Source of the DNA: Erysipelotrichaceae bacterium
GTDB taxonomy: Bacteria > Bacillota_I > Bacilli_A > Erysipelotrichales > Erysipelotrichaceae
NCBI GenBank assembly: GCA_019415435.1
Contig: DXZE01000032.1
Location: 1-23,287, forward strand
DNA length: 23,287 nucleotides
Direction: 5' to 3'
Below the pieces are notes generated by a model. The model was given only the letters and a program-made list of their open reading frames with translations, searched no databases and was not told where the DNA came from. Within the stretch, counting starts at the first letter, position 1, and each line of letters opens with the position of its first letter. Both the position numbers and the translations under genes were made by a program. Positions 1-7,806 of the stretch are shown one piece after another.

Positions 1-94
1 TAGCCTTCGGACTGTAAGATTGGGTATATTTTCAAATTATCGGCTTGTGGTCAAGAATGTAGATGCTCGGTTATTCAATGGCCGAGTGGTTCAC
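1..94 (+). mobile_element. Right end of an IS200/IS605-type (TnpB) element, cut by the window edge
   Basis: No gene is carried here. The segment ends in a 21-nt hairpin (66-86) followed by GGTTCAC (88-94). Immediately beyond, the sequence resumes as a minus-strand gene remnant. IS200/IS605 elements have subterminal hairpins rather than terminal inverted repeats, and their 3' end encodes the guide (omega/reRNA) scaffold. A near-identical hairpin lies just upstream of the TnpB-like gene at the other end of the window. The tnpB of this copy would lie to the left, outside the window. The exact right boundary at about 94 is inferred from where the remnant gene frame stops making sense. Confidence 0.5.
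66..86 (+). repeat. IS-end hairpin, copy 1
   Basis: CTCGGTTA and TGGCCGAG pair as an 8-bp stem with two G-T wobbles around a TTCAA loop. It differs from the hairpin at 22927-22947 at only three of 21 positions. All three lie in the stem rather than the loop, so the loop and the outer five base pairs are kept. Confidence 0.7.
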
Positions 95-337
95 TGCCAG
101 TTCCATATTGTTTCATTGTTCTGTAATTGTTCCTGCATCTTTGCGATAGCTTCATTGATCTTATCTTTATCCTGAGAATTATCTGCCTGTTCCTTTCATC
201 TCTCATTCTGTTTCTTCTGCTTTTCTTGCTTTACCAGGAACAGTAAAGAAACTGTAAACACCAGATCCAAATGTAATAAACATGACAACTGCCATAACCA
301 GTAAAACAATTCTTCTGATACTGGCTCTTCTATGCAT
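91..337 (-). pseudogene. Remnant of a small membrane/coiled-coil protein, possibly FtsB/DivIC-like
   Basis: The reading starts at an ATG (337-335) preceded by AAGGA with 8 nt spacing. It gives a short basic head (MHRRASIRR) and one hydrophobic helix (IVLLVMAVVMFITFG). A one-base shift near 240-250 is then needed to continue into a Lys/Gln/Glu-rich coiled coil (KQEKQKKQNER), followed by an in-frame TGA and then a further coil (KEQADNSQDKDKINEAIAKM). The last in-frame codons run into the presumed IS end. Short head, single membrane helix and coiled coil is the layout of septum formation initiators, but no diagnostic motif remains. The family call is weak; the disruption is clear unless it is a sequencing error. 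Confidence 0.5.
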
Positions 338-392
338 GAATGTTTTCCTTTAATAACTTTTATCTATAAGTACAGAATATGAACAGATATGC

Positions 393-419
393 AATATAAA
401 AGCTGCAGTTTCCTGCAGC
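393..419 (-). terminator. Intrinsic terminator of the pyrophosphatase gene
   Basis: On the minus strand GCTGCAG-GAAA-CTGCAGC forms a 7-bp stem with a GNRA tetraloop, followed by TTTTATATTG. It starts 14 nt after the ppaC stop codon. Confidence 0.8.
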
Positions 420-432
420 ATAAGTGAAAGAG

Positions 433-2067
433 TTAAATATTCTTGATAATTTCAGAGATTCTTGGCATTAACTGCTGTTTTCTGGAAATGATATGTGGAT
501 CAAATCCGGAGTGATCATCAAACTTTGTTTCGATTACATCGGAAAGTACATAGGATAATGGTCCATAGTAGACAAAGAAACTTCCATCACCCATAACATC
601 TGTAAATAACATAACCATTAAGTCCAGTTTATACTCCTGCTGTTCCTTCTCAAGATTCTTCTTAAATTCAGGCAGGATCTTCTGTACTTCTTCCATATGC
701 GAATAGTTAGTCTGCCCAATTGCAAATCTGAATCTGCCTATTTCATACGTCTTAAGGTCACGATTCAGGATTTCATGCGGTGTAGAATCCTTTAAGGCTA
801 CAGAGGCACCCAGCATTTCTCTTGCATACTCATCTACATCTGTAATACCAGCCCTGCCCGCAAGCCATTGTACGGTTGTTCTGTCTTCTTCTGTTGTTGT
901 CGCAGATTTGAGATTCAGAGTATCAGAAAGAATTGCGCTCATTAATAAGCCTGACATATCTGCATTTGGAAGAATATTATGTTCCCGATAAAGCGTTGTG
1001 ATAATCGTACATGTGCAGCCGCATTTATGATTGCGGTATTCTATCGGCATGCTTGTCTGTACATCACCAATATGATGATGATCTATGATTGCGACTATAT
1101 CTGCATCATCAATATGATTGATAGTCTGGTTTTTAGCAGAGTGGTCTACCAGAGCAAACTTTCTGCGGCTATAATTTCTTGTATGGTATCTTGAAACGCC
1201 ACCTACAACATTGCCATCATCATCTAACACAGGATACGAGCGCACTCTTGAGTTATTCATCTTGGCAGCGACATCTTCTACATACTCATTCTCATTAAAG
1301 GTAATGAGTTTTTTTGTCATGATCTGCTCAACGCTGTAGCATTCCGTGATAACTCTTGCCGTATGCATGGTGTCATTGATGGTTTCAATGATGGCACAGC
1401 CTTTCTCTTTCGCTGATTCCAAAACTTCTGGATCTACATGTACTCCACAGGTAATGACAAGGCATTTCGTACCGGCATCTAATAACATCTTCTGGGTATT
1501 GGCATTGGAAGAAAGAATGGCAATACCATCTTTCAGCACATAGCCGGTTGCTTCATTTCCATCTAATGTAATGACATGTACAATGCCATTTGTATGGAAA
1601 TTCTCTGGTTCAAAGATGACTTCTCCCCCGATTGTTTTGGCAATATTACTGCAGCTTGCGGTCGCCACAAGACTCTCTAAATCCGCATCGGGATGAATCC
1701 TGACACTGGCTAAGTTAGAAGTTGTACAGATACCGCATAGTCTGCCATTATCATCCGTCACAAACAATGAACGGTTTTGTGTCTGCAGCATCAGATGCCA
1801 GGCATGATGAACCGTTTCATCATGGGGAATACTGGTTGGCTGGTCTAAGTCAATGTCTTTTAACATTGCCCTGGCATCCGTCAGTAATAATGGATTTTCC
1901 TGATGAAATTTCTTTAATATAAACTTTGTTTCTTCATTTAATGGTCCTTGTCGGCAAGCGACTGCCTCATGACCTGTTTTATTCAGAAGGTCAGCATATG
2001 TGATAGCCGCGCAGATAGAATCACTGTCGGGATGCTTGTGACCTGTTACATAGATATTGTTATTCAT
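433..2067 (-). CDS. ppaC: Manganese-dependent inorganic pyrophosphatase, family II, with regulatory CBS and DRTGG domains
   Basis: Cytoplasmic enzyme that hydrolyses pyrophosphate to phosphate, pulling biosynthetic reactions forward. The N-terminal DHH domain has GHKHPDSDS (9-17) and is split by an insert. That insert holds a CBS domain (about 75-128), a DRTGG domain (about 135-240) and a second CBS domain (about 244-300). The DHH fold resumes with VDHS (307-310) and the metal-binding IIDHHHIGD (327-335). The C-terminal DHHA2 domain carries SRK (528-530), the substrate-binding motif of the family. The 544-residue length matches CBS-PPases with DRTGG, which are known to respond to adenine nucleotides including diadenosine polyphosphates. 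AGGAG precedes the ATG. A terminator separates it from map upstream, so it probably has its own promoter. Confidence 0.95.
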   Translation of the reverse strand: MNNNIYVTGHKHPDSDSICAAITYADLLNKTGHEAVACRQGPLNEETKFILKKFHQENPLLLTDARAMLKDIDLDQPTSIPHDETVHHAWHLMLQTQNRSLFVTDDNGRLCGICTTSNLASVRIHPDADLESLVATASCSNIAKTIGGEVIFEPENFHTNGIVHVITLDGNEATGYVLKDGIAILSSNANTQKMLLDAGTKCLVITCGVHVDPEVLESAKEKGCAIIETINDTMHTARVITECYSVEQIMTKKLITFNENEYVEDVAAKMNNSRVRSYPVLDDDGNVVGGVSRYHTRNYSRRKFALVDHSAKNQTINHIDDADIVAIIDHHHIGDVQTSMPIEYRNHKCGCTCTIITTLYREHNILPNADMSGLLMSAILSDTLNLKSATTTEEDRTTVQWLAGRAGITDVDEYAREMLGASVALKDSTPHEILNRDLKTYEIGRFRFAIGQTNYSHMEEVQKILPEFKKNLEKEQQEYKLDLMVMLFTDVMGDGSFFVYYGPLSYVLSDVIETKFDDHSGFDPHIISRKQQLMPRISEIIKNI

Positions 2068-2087
2068 GTGTTGTCTCCTGCAGATAT

Positions 2088-2123
2088 TGTAAAACAGAAA
2101 AAGGAATGATGAACATTCCTTTT
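2088..2123 (-). terminator. Intrinsic terminator between map and ppaC
   Basis: A perfect 10-bp stem AAAAGGAATG / CATTCCTTTT (2099-2108 with 2114-2123) with a 5-nt loop. On the minus strand it is followed by TTTCTGTTTT. It begins 3 nt after the map stop codon, so it separates the patatin-dut-map unit from ppaC. Confidence 0.8.
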
Positions 2124-2125
2124 GT

Positions 2126-2980
2126 TTAATGTGTCAGAATTTCATTGCCTGTTTCTGTAATCAGAATGGTATGTTCCCATTGAGCAGAATCAGAGCCATC
2201 CTTTGTATAGATTGTCCATTCATTATATGGATCAATTACAACATCAGACTTACCGGCATTGATCATAGGTTCAATCGTAATAACCATCCCTGGTACAAGT
2301 ACCATGCCATGGTGCTTTCTGCCAACATGAGACACAAACGGATCTTCATGAAATTCAAGGCCTACACCATGACCACCAAGGTCTCTTACAACAGAGTATC
2401 CCTTGCTGTGAGCATACTTGGCAATGGCATAACCGATATCTCCAACCGTAGCCCATGGCTGTGCAGCTGCGATGCCGATCTCGAGACACTTCTTTGTCTC
2501 TTCAACAAGCTTTAATCTTTCTTCCGATACATGACCAATGCAGAACATTCTTGATGCATCCGCATAATAGCCATCTACGATGGTTGTGCAGTCAACATTG
2601 ATAATGTCACCATCATGAAGCTTTCTGTGACGGGCAGGAATACCATGACATACTTCATTGTTAATGGAAGTACATACACTCTTCATAAATCCTTCATAAT
2701 GCAAAGGTGCACAGATACCGCCATGTTCCTTTGTATAAGATGAAACAATATCATCAATTTCCTGTGTGCTCATGCCATCATGAATCTGTTTTCCAACTTC
2801 ATCCAGAACACCTGTGTTGACGACTCCGGCTTTGCGTATTCCTTCAATCTGAGTTGGTCTTTTAATCCACTTATCATCAATGACTTCTTTGTGCTTTCTC
2901 CTTAAAGATTCCATACGCTCATAAATATGAGCAGGTATTGGTTCTCTTTCATCAATTTCAGCACATCTTTTTTCGTCCAT
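2126..2980 (-). CDS. map: Methionine aminopeptidase, type I
   Basis: Removes the initiator methionine from new proteins in the cytoplasm. The pita-bread fold is complete. Metal ligands by alignment to the E. coli enzyme are D130, D141, H204, E237 and E269, with substrate-binding H112 in VCHGIP and H211 in FHEDP. At 284 residues it is longer than the roughly 250-264 usual for type I. The extra part is a charged N-terminal stretch of about 35 residues (to about KWIKRP) without the cysteine motif seen in some zinc-ribbon forms. The start lies 14 nt downstream of the dut stop, preceded by a weak GAAG-type ribosome site, so co-transcription with dut is likely. A terminator follows the stop codon. 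Confidence 0.95.
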   Translation of the reverse strand: MDEKRCAEIDEREPIPAHIYERMESLRRKHKEVIDDKWIKRPTQIEGIRKAGVVNTGVLDEVGKQIHDGMSTQEIDDIVSSYTKEHGGICAPLHYEGFMKSVCTSINNEVCHGIPARHRKLHDGDIINVDCTTIVDGYYADASRMFCIGHVSEERLKLVEETKKCLEIGIAAAQPWATVGDIGYAIAKYAHSKGYSVVRDLGGHGVGLEFHEDPFVSHVGRKHHGMVLVPGMVITIEPMINAGKSDVVIDPYNEWTIYTKDGSDSAQWEHTILITETGNEILTH

Positions 2981-2994
2981 AATCTATCTTCTTT

Positions 2995-3498
2995 CTATTT
3001 ATCCGTACTGCCGAATCCATACGTACGCTTACCTTCAGCAGAATCATCATCTGTTATACCAAACGGCACAAAGATTCCCTGTACCATTCCGGCACCTTTG
3101 TTAATATGCAGTGTCTTGTTATCATGTGTATCATTGGTAATCCTGCACATGATGTGACCTTCATTGTCAGCACCATAATAATCCGCATCAATGATTCCAA
3201 CTGTATTGTCTAACTGCATGCGGTACTTGAAACCAAGGGAAGACCTTGGAAACAGCATCAGCACCCAGCCAGGGTTCATTTTAGCACGAATTCCAGTAGG
3301 TATCAGAACAGATGCACCGGGTTTCAGATCAATATCACATGGTGCATGGAAATCATAGCCTGCTGATCCGGTTGTAGCTCTTTCAGGAAGCTGAAGGTTC
3401 TTATAAATCTCTTCTGAATCTTCCCTTCTGGTATTTTTCTTCCAGTCTTTTTCAAACTGCCGGAAGCTGACTTTTTCAAAATGTCCTGCTGTATTCAT
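2995..3498 (-). CDS. dut: Trimeric dUTP diphosphatase (dUTPase)
   Basis: Hydrolyses dUTP to dUMP and pyrophosphate, keeping uracil out of DNA and supplying dUMP for thymidylate synthesis. All five trimeric dUTPase motifs are visible in order: AGYDF, PRSSLGFK, NTVGIIDADYYG, KGAGMVQGIF and a C-terminal YGFGSTDK. The last stands where GGFGSTG is usual, so the flexible arm is slightly divergent. I chose the ATG at 3498 (167 residues) because AGGAG lies just before it. A TTG five codons upstream (3513) overlaps the preceding gene and has no ribosome site. The stop codon of the patatin gene lies inside this ribosome site, so translation is probably coupled. Confidence 0.93.
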   Translation of the reverse strand: MNTAGHFEKVSFRQFEKDWKKNTRREDSEEIYKNLQLPERATTGSAGYDFHAPCDIDLKPGASVLIPTGIRAKMNPGWVLMLFPRSSLGFKYRMQLDNTVGIIDADYYGADNEGHIMCRITNDTHDNKTLHINKGAGMVQGIFVPFGITDDDSAEGKRTYGFGSTDK

Positions 3499-3505
3499 AA
3501 CTCTC

Positions 3506-4786
3506 CTATACAAGATGACGCATTAATGACGTCACAAATTCTGCCAATGCTGTTTCATAAGGATACAGAGTCATCAGTGTATTCTCCGAGAAGAACTGAT
3601 GATCTGAGTATAAATTGCCATGAATGATCTTGGTTATAATACCCTTGCGGTCCAGGTTCTTTGTGTATTCCGCAAGATCAGAAGGATTGATGGTAGGTCT
3701 CCACACATAGTTTTCATCTGCCGCTTCTGCAAAACATGCAAGGATTGCATTCTTTGCGTCTTCTATGTTCCATACAGCCGTATCATCCAGGTCTGCACAT
3801 TCCATTAATGCATCCAGCAAGCCATAAAGATACTGCATCGTTGTCAGATGATCTGTATGAAGCTGTTCCTTCAGATGATCTGTTATGACATGTTCCCTGC
3901 CGAATCTTTCATTGATTCCGGAGGCATAATAGATCTTTGTCTCTAATAACAGAAGATCACGATAATATTCATAGAGATAAGATGGCAATGTGAATGGATA
4001 GAATGTATATCTTTCACCAACATACTTTCCATAAACCTTCATTGTATCGTTGTATCCGAGTTTCTTCTCTTTCTGCATCATCTCATGATCAAATACCAGG
4101 AAGTTTGGTAATTCTACATGCGGATGGATATAGCGAATACGATCTTTATCTACATACAGGTCATGACTAGGAGCTGGTCCCATTTCGATACCGATGATCT
4201 CATCTGCGCCCTTCTGTAATGCATAGTCCATTGGAAAATTATCAAAGTAACCACCATCTACATATTCCACGCCATTAATCACTTTGACAGGGAAAGCAGG
4301 ATAAGCAGATGCCGAAGCAATCAGCCAGTCACGGCCATTCTCCTTCATCATTTCCTTATTTACGAAAACACCCGAATGATTCTTCTTTAATGCTGTCACA
4401 CATCCGAAGTCTATATCTGACGCAAAGAATCTTTCTGGTCTGTAGTATTTATCAACCATGTGATAGAAAGGATGAATATCAATGCCGCCATTTTGTACAT
4501 AATACTGTAAGGCCGGTACAAACTCATCACGTGATCTGAAGATATTTGCTAATGAGAGATCATTCGGCACAAAACCATTGACTATCTGTTCAGCAGCCAG
4601 ATGATCATACATATCATTCATTTCATCATAGTCTTTCTGAACAATCATTGCGGCATTGAGAGCACCAACGGATACACCTAATACCATCGTCCAGTTATCT
4701 TCACCAAGTTCTCTTAATGCCTGAATGGCTCCTGCCTGATAGATGCCTCTTGTTCCTCCACCAGCCAATACAAGTGCTTTTTTCAT
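3506..4786 (-). CDS. Patatin-like phospholipase (RssA/YchK type)
   Basis: Predicted serine acyl hydrolase acting on membrane lipids or acyl esters; the substrate cannot be read from sequence. The N-terminal half holds the patatin catalytic set: oxyanion-hole GGGTRG (9-14), nucleophile elbow GVSVG with S39, and catalytic D177 in VDGGY. No signal peptide is visible, so it is likely cytoplasmic or at the membrane inner face. Roughly 200 residues follow the patatin core (from about 220), with several aromatic-rich helices and no motif I recognise; many bacterial patatins have such a tail. It is the first gene of a patatin-dut-map unit, with AAGGAG before the ATG and an extended -10 box just upstream. 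Confidence 0.9.
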   Translation of the reverse strand: MKKALVLAGGGTRGIYQAGAIQALRELGEDNWTMVLGVSVGALNAAMIVQKDYDEMNDMYDHLAAEQIVNGFVPNDLSLANIFRSRDEFVPALQYYVQNGGIDIHPFYHMVDKYYRPERFFASDIDFGCVTALKKNHSGVFVNKEMMKENGRDWLIASASAYPAFPVKVINGVEYVDGGYFDNFPMDYALQKGADEIIGIEMGPAPSHDLYVDKDRIRYIHPHVELPNFLVFDHEMMQKEKKLGYNDTMKVYGKYVGERYTFYPFTLPSYLYEYYRDLLLLETKIYYASGINERFGREHVITDHLKEQLHTDHLTTMQYLYGLLDALMECADLDDTAVWNIEDAKNAILACFAEAADENYVWRPTINPSDLAEYTKNLDRKGIITKIIHGNLYSDHQFFSENTLMTLYPYETALAEFVTSLMRHLV

Positions 4787-4807
4787 ACATGTACTCCTTA
4801 CAATCTG

Positions 4808-4816
4808 ATTTTAGCA
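4808..4816 (-). promoter_or_regulatory. Probable extended -10 promoter of the patatin-dut-map unit
   Basis: On the minus strand TGCTAAAAT (TGn followed by a TAAAAT -10 box) lies about 20 nt before the ATG. No good -35 box is present, as is common for extended -10 promoters. The transcript would carry a leader of about 15 nt containing AAGGAG. Confidence 0.45.
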
Positions 4817-4877
4817 TGATGAAACGACGAAAGAATATTACACAGTCTGAAATATGTCTAAGTCAGGCATTTAAGAG

Positions 4878-4902
4878 TATAATCATAAAGGCATTACGGA
4901 GG
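4878..4902 (+). promoter_or_regulatory. -10 box and ribosome site of ddl
   Basis: A consensus TATAAT (4878-4883) is followed by GGAGG (4898-4902), 5 nt before the ddl ATG. The -35 region is poor. Confidence 0.6.
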
Positions 4903-4907
4903 CAATT

Positions 4908-6125
4908 ATGAAACTAAATACAGCAGTATTCTTTGGCGGAGAATCCGTTGAACATGAAGTCAGTATTATTTCAGGCCATCAGGCAATGAAGGCTCTGAAT
5001 CCTGATAAATACAATGTAATTCCTGTATATGTAGCAAAAGACAGAAAGCTTTATGTAGGTGAAGCTCTTAATGACATGAAGAACTATACAGATCTGAATG
5101 CATTAAAGAACAAATGCACACAGGTTATGTTAGTCAATGAAGATAATAAAGTAGTGATCAAACCGGTTAAGACAACAATGTTTGGCAAGAAAGAACTTGG
5201 CACGATTGATGTCGCAATTCCGGTTATGCATGGAACCAATGGTGAAGATGGTACCATTCAGGGTTTCTTTGAGATGCTGAAGGTTCCTTATGCCGGATGT
5301 GATCTGTACGCTGCTGCAGTCGGTCAGGATAAGGTATTGCAGAAACATATACTGGCAGATAATGATCTCCCTATTACAAACTGGTTCTGGGTATATGGCA
5401 ATGAAATCGATGATCATAAGAATGAAGTACTGCGTAAGGTACACAAACTGATTTATCCGGTTATTTTAAAACCAGCCCGCACCGGTTCTTCCGTAGGCAT
5501 CAGCATTGCCCATAATGATGAGGAATATCTGGAATGCTTTGAAGACGCAAGACAATATGATGAAAAGGTCATTACAGAAAAAGTAGTCAAACCTATGATT
5601 GAGCTGAACTGTTCTGTATTAGGTGACCATGAAGAAGCCAGGGCTTCTGTCATTGAACAGGTAGGCAGTGTATCTGGTGATGAATTATTAAGCTATAAAG
5701 ATAAGTATCAGGGTGGCGGTAAAGGAGCCAAGGGAATCAAGAATGGTTCCAAGGATGCCGGTATGGCTTCTACTGCCCGCATCGTTCCTGCCCCTATCAC
5801 TCCTGAACAGACTAAGCTTGTACAGGACTTAGCCCTTAAGACATTCCGTGTCTTAGGCGCATCTGGCGTATGCCGCATTGACTTTATGATGGATGCTGAG
5901 ACAAAGACGGTCTATGTCAATGAAATCAATACCATTCCTGGCTCCCTTGCCTTCTACTTATGGAAAGAAGAAGGCATGAGCTTTACTGCCTTAATGGATA
6001 AGCTTGTTGATCTTGCCTTGCAGAGAGAAAGAAGAAGATCCAGAATGACCTTCTCCTATGATACAAACTTATTAAGCACATATTCTGAAAACAGTGCCAA
6101 GGGTTCCAAAGGATCCAAGATGTAA
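4908..6125 (+). CDS. ddl: D-alanine--D-alanine ligase
   Basis: ATP-grasp ligase that joins two D-alanines for the peptidoglycan stem peptide in the cytoplasm. Visible landmarks are GGESVEHEVS (E15), the ATP-grasp GSSVG loop (193-197), the omega loop with KY (K266-Y267), CRIDF (R323) and the metal-binding NEINTIPG (338-345). KY in the omega loop is the signature of D-Ala-D-Ala enzymes; VanA-type D-lactate ligases differ here. At 405 residues it exceeds the usual 310-370. The extra length is a Gly/Lys-rich stretch (269-285, GGGKGAKG and following) straight after the KY motif, and a Ser/Lys tail after about 375. It is monocistronic with a strong terminator. Confidence 0.94.
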   Translation: MKLNTAVFFGGESVEHEVSIISGHQAMKALNPDKYNVIPVYVAKDRKLYVGEALNDMKNYTDLNALKNKCTQVMLVNEDNKVVIKPVKTTMFGKKELGTIDVAIPVMHGTNGEDGTIQGFFEMLKVPYAGCDLYAAAVGQDKVLQKHILADNDLPITNWFWVYGNEIDDHKNEVLRKVHKLIYPVILKPARTGSSVGISIAHNDEEYLECFEDARQYDEKVITEKVVKPMIELNCSVLGDHEEARASVIEQVGSVSGDELLSYKDKYQGGGKGAKGIKNGSKDAGMASTARIVPAPITPEQTKLVQDLALKTFRVLGASGVCRIDFMMDAETKTVYVNEINTIPGSLAFYLWKEEGMSFTALMDKLVDLALQRERRRSRMTFSYDTNLLSTYSENSAKGSKGSKM

Positions 6126-6129
6126 TCAC

Positions 6130-6165
6130 ATACCTGCATAAATATTATGCAGGTATTTATTTACT
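6130..6165 (+). terminator. Intrinsic terminator after ddl
   Basis: A perfect 11-bp stem ATACCTGCATA / TATGCAGGTAT (6130-6140 with 6146-6156) with an AATAT loop, followed by TTATTTACT. Confidence 0.85.
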
Positions 6166-6205
6166 CTGATAGAATATATTCAGATAGAAACAGAGGTATA
6201 AAAGT

Positions 6206-6916
6206 ATGTCTACACCACATAATGAAGCAGAAAAGGGACAAATCGCCAAGTCAGTACTGATGCCTGGTGATCCCCTTCGTTCCCGTTTTATCGCTGAAAC
6301 ATTTCTGACTGATCCAAAGCTTGTAAACAATGTCAGAGGGGTTCAGGGTTATACAGGTTTATGGAAAGGAAAGCCCGTTACAGTCATGGCATCCGGTATG
6401 GGTATGCCAGCTGTAGGTATTTATTCCTATGAGCTTTATAAGTTCTATGATGTTGAAAATATCATAAGAGTTGGTTCAGCTGGAGCTTATGTCCCGGAAT
6501 TAAATCTGTTTGATGTTGTTATTGCGGACAGTGCCTACAGTGAATCTACTTATGCAAAAGAACAGTGCGGCTATGAAAGTGATGTTGATTATCCATCCAA
6601 AGAGTTAAACAGAAAGCTTGAAAAAGCCGCTGCTGATCTTCACATTCCAGTTCATGAAGGATGCATTCATTCATCGGATGTCTTCTACAGAGAATCCAGG
6701 GATTACCGTAAGAAAACAGATGAACATCATTGTCTGGCAGTAGAGATGGAAAGCTTTGCTTTATTCTCTAATGCAAGAGTACTTGGAAAGAATGCCGCAT
6801 GCATTCTGACAATCTCAGATTCCTTTGTTCATCCGGAAGAAACAACCCCTGAACAGAGAGAAAAAAGCTTTACTGATATGATGAAGATTGCCCTGGATGC
6901 CGCAATTATGGATTAA
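6206..6916 (+). CDS. deoD: Purine nucleoside phosphorylase, DeoD type
   Basis: Hexameric-type phosphorylase that splits purine (deoxy)nucleosides with phosphate into base and (deoxy)ribose-1-phosphate for salvage. The family landmarks are present: H5, the phosphate-binding MPGDPLRS (R25), GMGMPAVGIYSYEL, RVGSAGAY, ribose-binding VEMESFALF and ISDSF with the base-binding aspartate. The 236 residues are the standard DeoD length. AGAGG precedes the ATG. It lies alone between the ddl terminator and a bidirectional terminator; no other deo genes are in view. I see no clean -35/-10 pair in the short upstream gap. Confidence 0.96.
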   Translation: MSTPHNEAEKGQIAKSVLMPGDPLRSRFIAETFLTDPKLVNNVRGVQGYTGLWKGKPVTVMASGMGMPAVGIYSYELYKFYDVENIIRVGSAGAYVPELNLFDVVIADSAYSESTYAKEQCGYESDVDYPSKELNRKLEKAAADLHIPVHEGCIHSSDVFYRESRDYRKKTDEHHCLAVEMESFALFSNARVLGKNAACILTISDSFVHPEETTPEQREKSFTDMMKIALDAAIMD

Positions 6917-6917
6917 T

Positions 6918-6941
6918 AAAAAGGAGCCCAAGCTCCTTTTT
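6918..6941. terminator. Bidirectional terminator between deoD and the HAD gene
   Basis: A perfect 10-bp stem AAAAAGGAGC / GCTCCTTTTT (6918-6927 with 6932-6941) with a CCAA loop. It has a T-run on both strands and overlaps the stop codon of the convergent HAD gene. Confidence 0.9.
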
Positions 6942-7806
6942 AAATGATTTCAAAGTGATGGAATGCCTTCAATAATCCTTTACGATCAATGGCATCTGTC
7001 ACATAATCCGCTGCTTCTCTGATCTTTTCATCACCATTGCCCATGGCAATGCTGTGACCAGCAGTTTTAAAGGCAGAAAGGTCATTCATGGAATCTCCAA
7101 ACGTCCATGTATCACCTATATCTACATTTAATAAAGAAGCACACTCTTCTATACCTGTACCTTTATTGATGCCACGCAAGGTAATCTCACCTGCCGCAAT
7201 GCCCTCTTTGCCAAAAGATGTATTTGTTTCAACAAAATCAATTTCACCTGACTTGTACTTTTCCCATTCATGCATGTGTTCTGGTGTATCAAAACGTACA
7301 TCGATTTCAATAATATCTTCCTTATGCCATGAAGAAAGAGGATGGAAATGATTCGCTTCAAGCCATGCATGTACATCTTCTTCTCTTACACCATGCTTTT
7401 CAATGGCTATTTCTTTCATCATTGCAAGCTGTCCAATAGAGCCATAGCTTTCATAAGCTGAAGAAAGCATGATACTGCCATGATATATCTCTGTAACATC
7501 ATGAATCAGACTATGAATGGTACGTGACGGTATGGCATGCAGGATCATTTCTTTTCCTTCCAGAAGGATACCGCCGCCATCTGAAAATACATAGCCATCC
7601 ATATTGAGATCCATAACGTTGGATAACCCGCTCATCGTACGTCCTGAAAGAATCATCGTATACCAGCCATCATTCTGAATTGTATGCAATGCATCTTTTA
7701 CATCATCATCAGGAGTTACCTTTCCCTGTGCACTGTCAACTAATGTTCCATCTACATCAAAGAACAGGATACCCTTTGTATTGTTTTTCAAAAAGGATGG
7801 TGTCAT
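6940..7806 (-). CDS. HAD-family phosphatase, Cof/YidA type
   Basis: Predicted Mg-dependent phosphatase of small metabolites; the substrate is not evident. HAD motifs: I is FFDVDGTLVD with nucleophile D17 and D19, II is LSGRT with S54, III is the lysine at about K215, IV is FGDSMND with D238 and D242. The large C2-type cap between motifs II and III (about 85-205) places it in the Cof subfamily, which often acts on sugar phosphates or cofactors. Its ATG overlaps the stop of the butyrate kinase gene by 4 nt (ATGA), so translation is coupled. At 288 residues it is normal for the family. Confidence 0.88.
   Translation of the reverse strand: MTPSFLKNNTKGILFFDVDGTLVDSAQGKVTPDDDVKDALHTIQNDGWYTMILSGRTMSGLSNVMDLNMDGYVFSDGGGILLEGKEMILHAIPSRTIHSLIHDVTEIYHGSIMLSSAYESYGSIGQLAMMKEIAIEKHGVREEDVHAWLEANHFHPLSSWHKEDIIEIDVRFDTPEHMHEWEKYKSGEIDFVETNTSFGKEGIAAGEITLRGINKGTGIEECASLLNVDIGDTWTFGDSMNDLSAFKTAGHSIAMGNGDEKIREAADYVTDAIDRKGLLKAFHHFEII

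Noticed and set aside
1..300. tRNA gene near the left edge
   Set aside because: The hairpin has no cloverleaf partners, T-loop or CCA-type acceptor stem.
2129..2515. 128-codon plus-strand frame inside map
   Set aside because: Antisense shadow of methionine aminopeptidase with no features of its own.
3499..3513. Upstream TTG start for dut
   Set aside because: No ribosome site before it, and it overlaps the patatin gene; the ATG at 3498 has AGGAG just upstream.
5130..5444. 104-codon minus-strand frame inside ddl
   Set aside because: It lies wholly within a clear gene on the other strand and has no ribosome site or recognisable domain.
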